Shown piece after piece: positions 61,137-64,000 of a stretch of 64,000 nucleotides of DNA (position 1 is its first letter; every line of letters begins with the position of its first letter). The stretch comes from Conoideocrella luteorostrata. Lineage: Eukaryota > Ascomycota > Sordariomycetes > Hypocreales > Clavicipitaceae. A model generated the notes under the pieces. That model did no database searches. It was not told where the DNA came from and saw nothing but the letters and a program-made list of their open reading frames with translations. Location of the stretch: the NCBI GenBank assembly GCA_032433595.1, contig JASWJB010000015.1, positions 211,380-275,379 on the forward strand, written 5' to 3'. A program made the position numbers and the translations under genes.

Positions 61137-63539
61137 TTATCTGCGAGTGCTTCGCTCATCCGAAGTTCTTGTCGCATTCAAGTTCGTTGTATATCCAACT
61201 ATATCCTTCATCTCCACTCTTGCTTTATCGGTTTCAAATCCCATGTCGTTGCTGTTTCTGCTGTCCTCTCTCTCGTCCTCTTCATGTTCGGCGACATCCA
61301 GCTGATACAGAGGGTCAAGCGCGGCATCCTTTCTCCAAAGTATCCAGCGTTTGCACCACCAAGGAAGTGTCTTTGTGGTTTGGTACCGTACAAAGACGCG
61401 TGTAGGCACAGCAAAAATGTAATCAAGCTCCTCCAATGTTCGTTGCTTCGTCTCTGGGACGAACAAGAATATCAGGACCAAGGCAGCGACGTTGAGAAAG
61501 GCGTAGAATCCGAAAGATCCAATAACTAGCAATCTGGAGAGCATCAAGGGGAATGTAATGCCGAGGACTGCCGCCCAGAAAAGATTGGTTGCCACGGCCC
61601 AGGCCATGCCAACTTCACGGTGAGACAGCGGGAAGACTTCTGCCGAGTAAGTAAACGGCACCGGTCCCTCGCCAGGCGAATAAAATACCGCAAACAAAAA
61701 CACAAAAAAAGCTACCATGCCGAGATGCGGACCGCCCGTTCCCGGTATCAAGGTGCACAATCCGGCTGCAAACAATGTCCAGGCCATTTGTGGAAAGGTA
61801 AACAAGAGCAAAGATCGACGTCCAAATGTATCAATTGTCCACACGGCCGGAAATGCAAATAAGAAATTTATAAGCCCGAATCCCCAGGTAGCCCACAACG
61901 CTTGCATTGGTGTAGCTCCGGCATTACGAAAAATGTCGGATGAATAAAAAGCAATGATGTTGATACCACACATTTGCTGCGCAATCATGACGACAAAAGA
62001 TGCCAGAGTAGCACGGCGAATTCGCGGGATCTTGAAGAGCTCTATGAACCGTTTCAAATAATCACCGTGTCCAATGAACTCGTACTCGACCTGCAGCTGA
62101 ACGTGAATATAGTATAAGTCCCGTGCGGCTTGAACTTGACTGTTTCGCAGCCGGAGGAGAGATCTCATAGCATCCCTATACCGACCCTTTTTAATATACC
62201 AACGCGGGGATTCGGGACAGAAATAAATAAGAATAGCAAGCGGGACTGCCGGAATGAATGCTGAGCCTAGCTGATATCGCCAGGCGTCCACCTTGATGCT
62301 CATGAGGCCTAGGTTCGCACAAGTGCCCAAGAATATTCCAAATGCATTCCACAGCTGCCAGCTCATGACTAACGCGCCTCGAATGGGGGCGGGTGAGTTT
62401 TCAGCAGCATAAATCGGTACTGCTCAACGAGTCAGTGATTGACAGCAGAGAATGATGCATTTCGCTCAAACACTCGGCACTTACCAGTTGAGGCCTTGGT
62501 GCCCATGCCCACCCCCAGCAGTAATCGGCAAATAAATAATTGCTTCCATGTATTGCAAAAAGCGCCGGCCAAAACAGGCCATAAGCAGAAGTTGGCGGAA
62601 ACAAATATGGCGCCACGACGGCCAAAGTACGAATTGATTGGGTCGGTCAACCAGCAACCAAAGAGCGCAGTTCCGATGTACGGAGCGGCATTGACGAGCC
62701 CGACAAGTAATTTATCATGGTCGGATTCACTATCAATGTGGAAAGCCTTTGGAAACAACAGATTTGCTCCATTTGAGCCTGTCTGGTCCCACCCTTGAAC
62801 GGCAGCGCCAATTGAACACGTAATAATTGTGAGGTAGAGCACTCTAGGTATTCGCCATTTATGGAGGACTTCGTCGCGCAGAGAGTCGATTTCTTCTTGG
62901 CCAAGGGCTTCAGAGCCGGTAATGTCTTCATAGCCCGTGGGGTCTTGGGCAACAAGAGCGCCTTGTCGAATAAGGTGACGGTAATCGTTTAGATCTTTTT
63001 CGCGACAAAATCGGTCCACATTGCTGAGAAGAACTCGCCGAGGGATTCCTATCAGCGGATTTTTGATTCTACGATGCAAGGTTAGTAGGTCGATGGTGAT
63101 CCTGAGAAAGTTGACAAAGTAGCTGGGCTGCCATACTTGGCTTCAATATTCGAGTTGAGATTTACTTGAGGTACAGAGCTACAGCGAGAGTGTAGTCCCG
63201 CCTCGGTGGAAGAGGCTCTATGAAAGTCATTTGAGTTCCTGGAAGTGGGATAGAATTAGTCGGATGAACCGTTTGGAGATATTTGTAACTCTGAATTCCA
63301 GGCACTTGGCAGGGAACTGCCAGCCGTCTGCTGTGGTGAGACGCGAGCGGTATATAATCTAAGACACTGATCTGGCGGTTGCAAACTAAATCCAAGACCA
63401 TCCTGGAAGCCGCATACCTAAAAGCGGATAACGATGCTCAAAGCGAAACTACGTATCTTGCCTCGCTCCCACAAAATAAATGAATGATCAAAAAAACGTA
63501 CCCTGAGTCATCCTCCACCCTTTCAATATGCTCCATCAT
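61137..63539 (-). CDS. MFS sugar transporter
   Basis: Four exons on the minus strand: 63539-63502, 63238-63137, 63068-62485 and 62419-61137, giving 668 aa. Intron 1 is long (263 nt); introns 2 and 3 are 68 and 65 nt, with CTAAC before the second acceptor. The two short 5' exons encode a polar N-terminal tail (M-M-E-H-I-E-R-V-E). Twelve membrane segments follow. Sugar-porter signatures: G-W-D-Q-T-G-S in TM1, D-x-x-x-x-x-F-G-R-R-G after TM2, P-E-S-P-R-W after TM6, Q-Q-M-C-G-I-N in TM7, D-x-F-G-R-R-S and P-E-T-K at the end of TM12. It is closest by pattern to fungal hexose/lactose-permease-like proteins (PF00083). The sugar cannot be told. It is a proton symporter by family. Confidence 0.92.
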
Positions 63540-64000
63540 GAGCAAGAGCAGTTGCGACTGCTGCTGCAGCTGCAGCTGCTGTCGCGGGGACGAGAAGGCG
63601 AAATCTGGGGAAGTCCGATGATGGTGGAGTCCGAAATAAGGTCTGGGAGTTCGGGGTCGTAACGACTAGCCAAAGCAACGTGGTCCCTCAAAGTTTAGTT
63701 GCCATTTGACGACGCTGGCCGGGGTCGCAATAACGGCGTTCTCCAAGGTACTAGTCGCTATCGGCGAGTTTGCTCAGCGAGGACGGCACAGCATTCAACG
63801 CCGCGACAGTCGCTCAATAAATCCTCGAGCTTCATGCGGAAAAAGGATGAGAAGAAATTTAAGGGAATGAAGTCGAGTTGGGTAAGCAGTAAGAGCGAAG
63901 TAGAAGGCTAACAAGCCCACATGCACTCGCCCACTCAGCTGGGGGCCGGGGGACCATGCTGCCCAGCTGCTCTGCTTCTCTTCTCTTCTCTTCTCCCCCC
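63540..64000. other. Promoter side of the MFS gene and window edge
   Basis: GCTGCTGCAGCTGCAGCTGC-type triplet repeats at about 63556-63582 lie just before the MFS start codon and a CTTCT tract closes the window (about 63967-63994). The 70-codon plus-strand frame (63699-63911) is not supported as a gene. Confidence 0.5.

Overview
This is filamentous ascomycete DNA. Genes carry short GT-AG introns (about 50-125 nt, often with a CTAAC/CTGAC-like branch point), coding islands alternate with AT-rich wastelands, and there are solo LTRs and relics of HET and NACHT genes. The side-by-side non-reducing PKS, EthD-domain protein and multicopper oxidase, together with a proteinase K-type subtilase, an M43 metalloprotease and a heat-labile-enterotoxin-like gene, point to an insect-associated Clavicipitaceae of the Hypocreales, most likely Metarhizium or a close relative. 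That taxonomic call is an inference from gene content. Exon boundaries below were worked out by hand from splice sites and frame continuity. For every spliced gene that I call intact, the exon lengths add up to a whole number of codons; the M43 gene also sums correctly, but it ends early.

Layout. 1-9 kb is an accessory region: GNAT acetyltransferase, a secreted cupin, a secreted subtilisin-like protease (4 exons), a secreted M43 metalloprotease whose 3' end looks lost, and a small conserved hypothetical. 9.3-10.2 kb holds one hypothetical gene. 11.4-16.5 kb is an AT-rich compartment bounded by two solo LTRs in opposite orientation. It holds an enterotoxin A-chain-like ADP-ribosyltransferase gene broken by one in-frame stop and, divergently, a nine-exon cysteine-rich secreted protein with duplicated 12-nt micro-exons. 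17.8-22.6 kb carries an acyl-CoA-thioesterase-like gene, a fascin-like beta-trefoil protein, a gamma-glutamylcyclotransferase-like protein and the C-terminal scrap of a HET protein.

22.9-35.4 kb is a pigment-type polyketide cluster. An eight-exon NR-PKS (SAT-KS-MAT-PT-ACP-ACP-TE, 2153 aa) and an EthD protein lie on the minus strand, and a secreted laccase-like multicopper oxidase lies divergently on the plus strand. The likely logic is that the PKS builds and releases an aromatic polyketide, the EthD protein helps dehydrate or aromatise it, and the secreted oxidase polymerises it in the cell wall. A truncated FAD monooxygenase relic sits 3 kb beyond the laccase.

41-63.5 kb is mostly housekeeping: inner-kinetochore CENP-C/Mif2, RNase H2 catalytic subunit, the ER-fusion GTPase Sey1, a dienelactone-hydrolase-family enzyme, an EF-hand MscS-type channel, a degraded NACHT relic between imperfect direct repeats, and an MFS sugar transporter. 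Large intergenic gaps (35.4-38.6, 39.0-41.1, 43.3-46.9 and 56.3-59.8 kb) show no gene that I can support.
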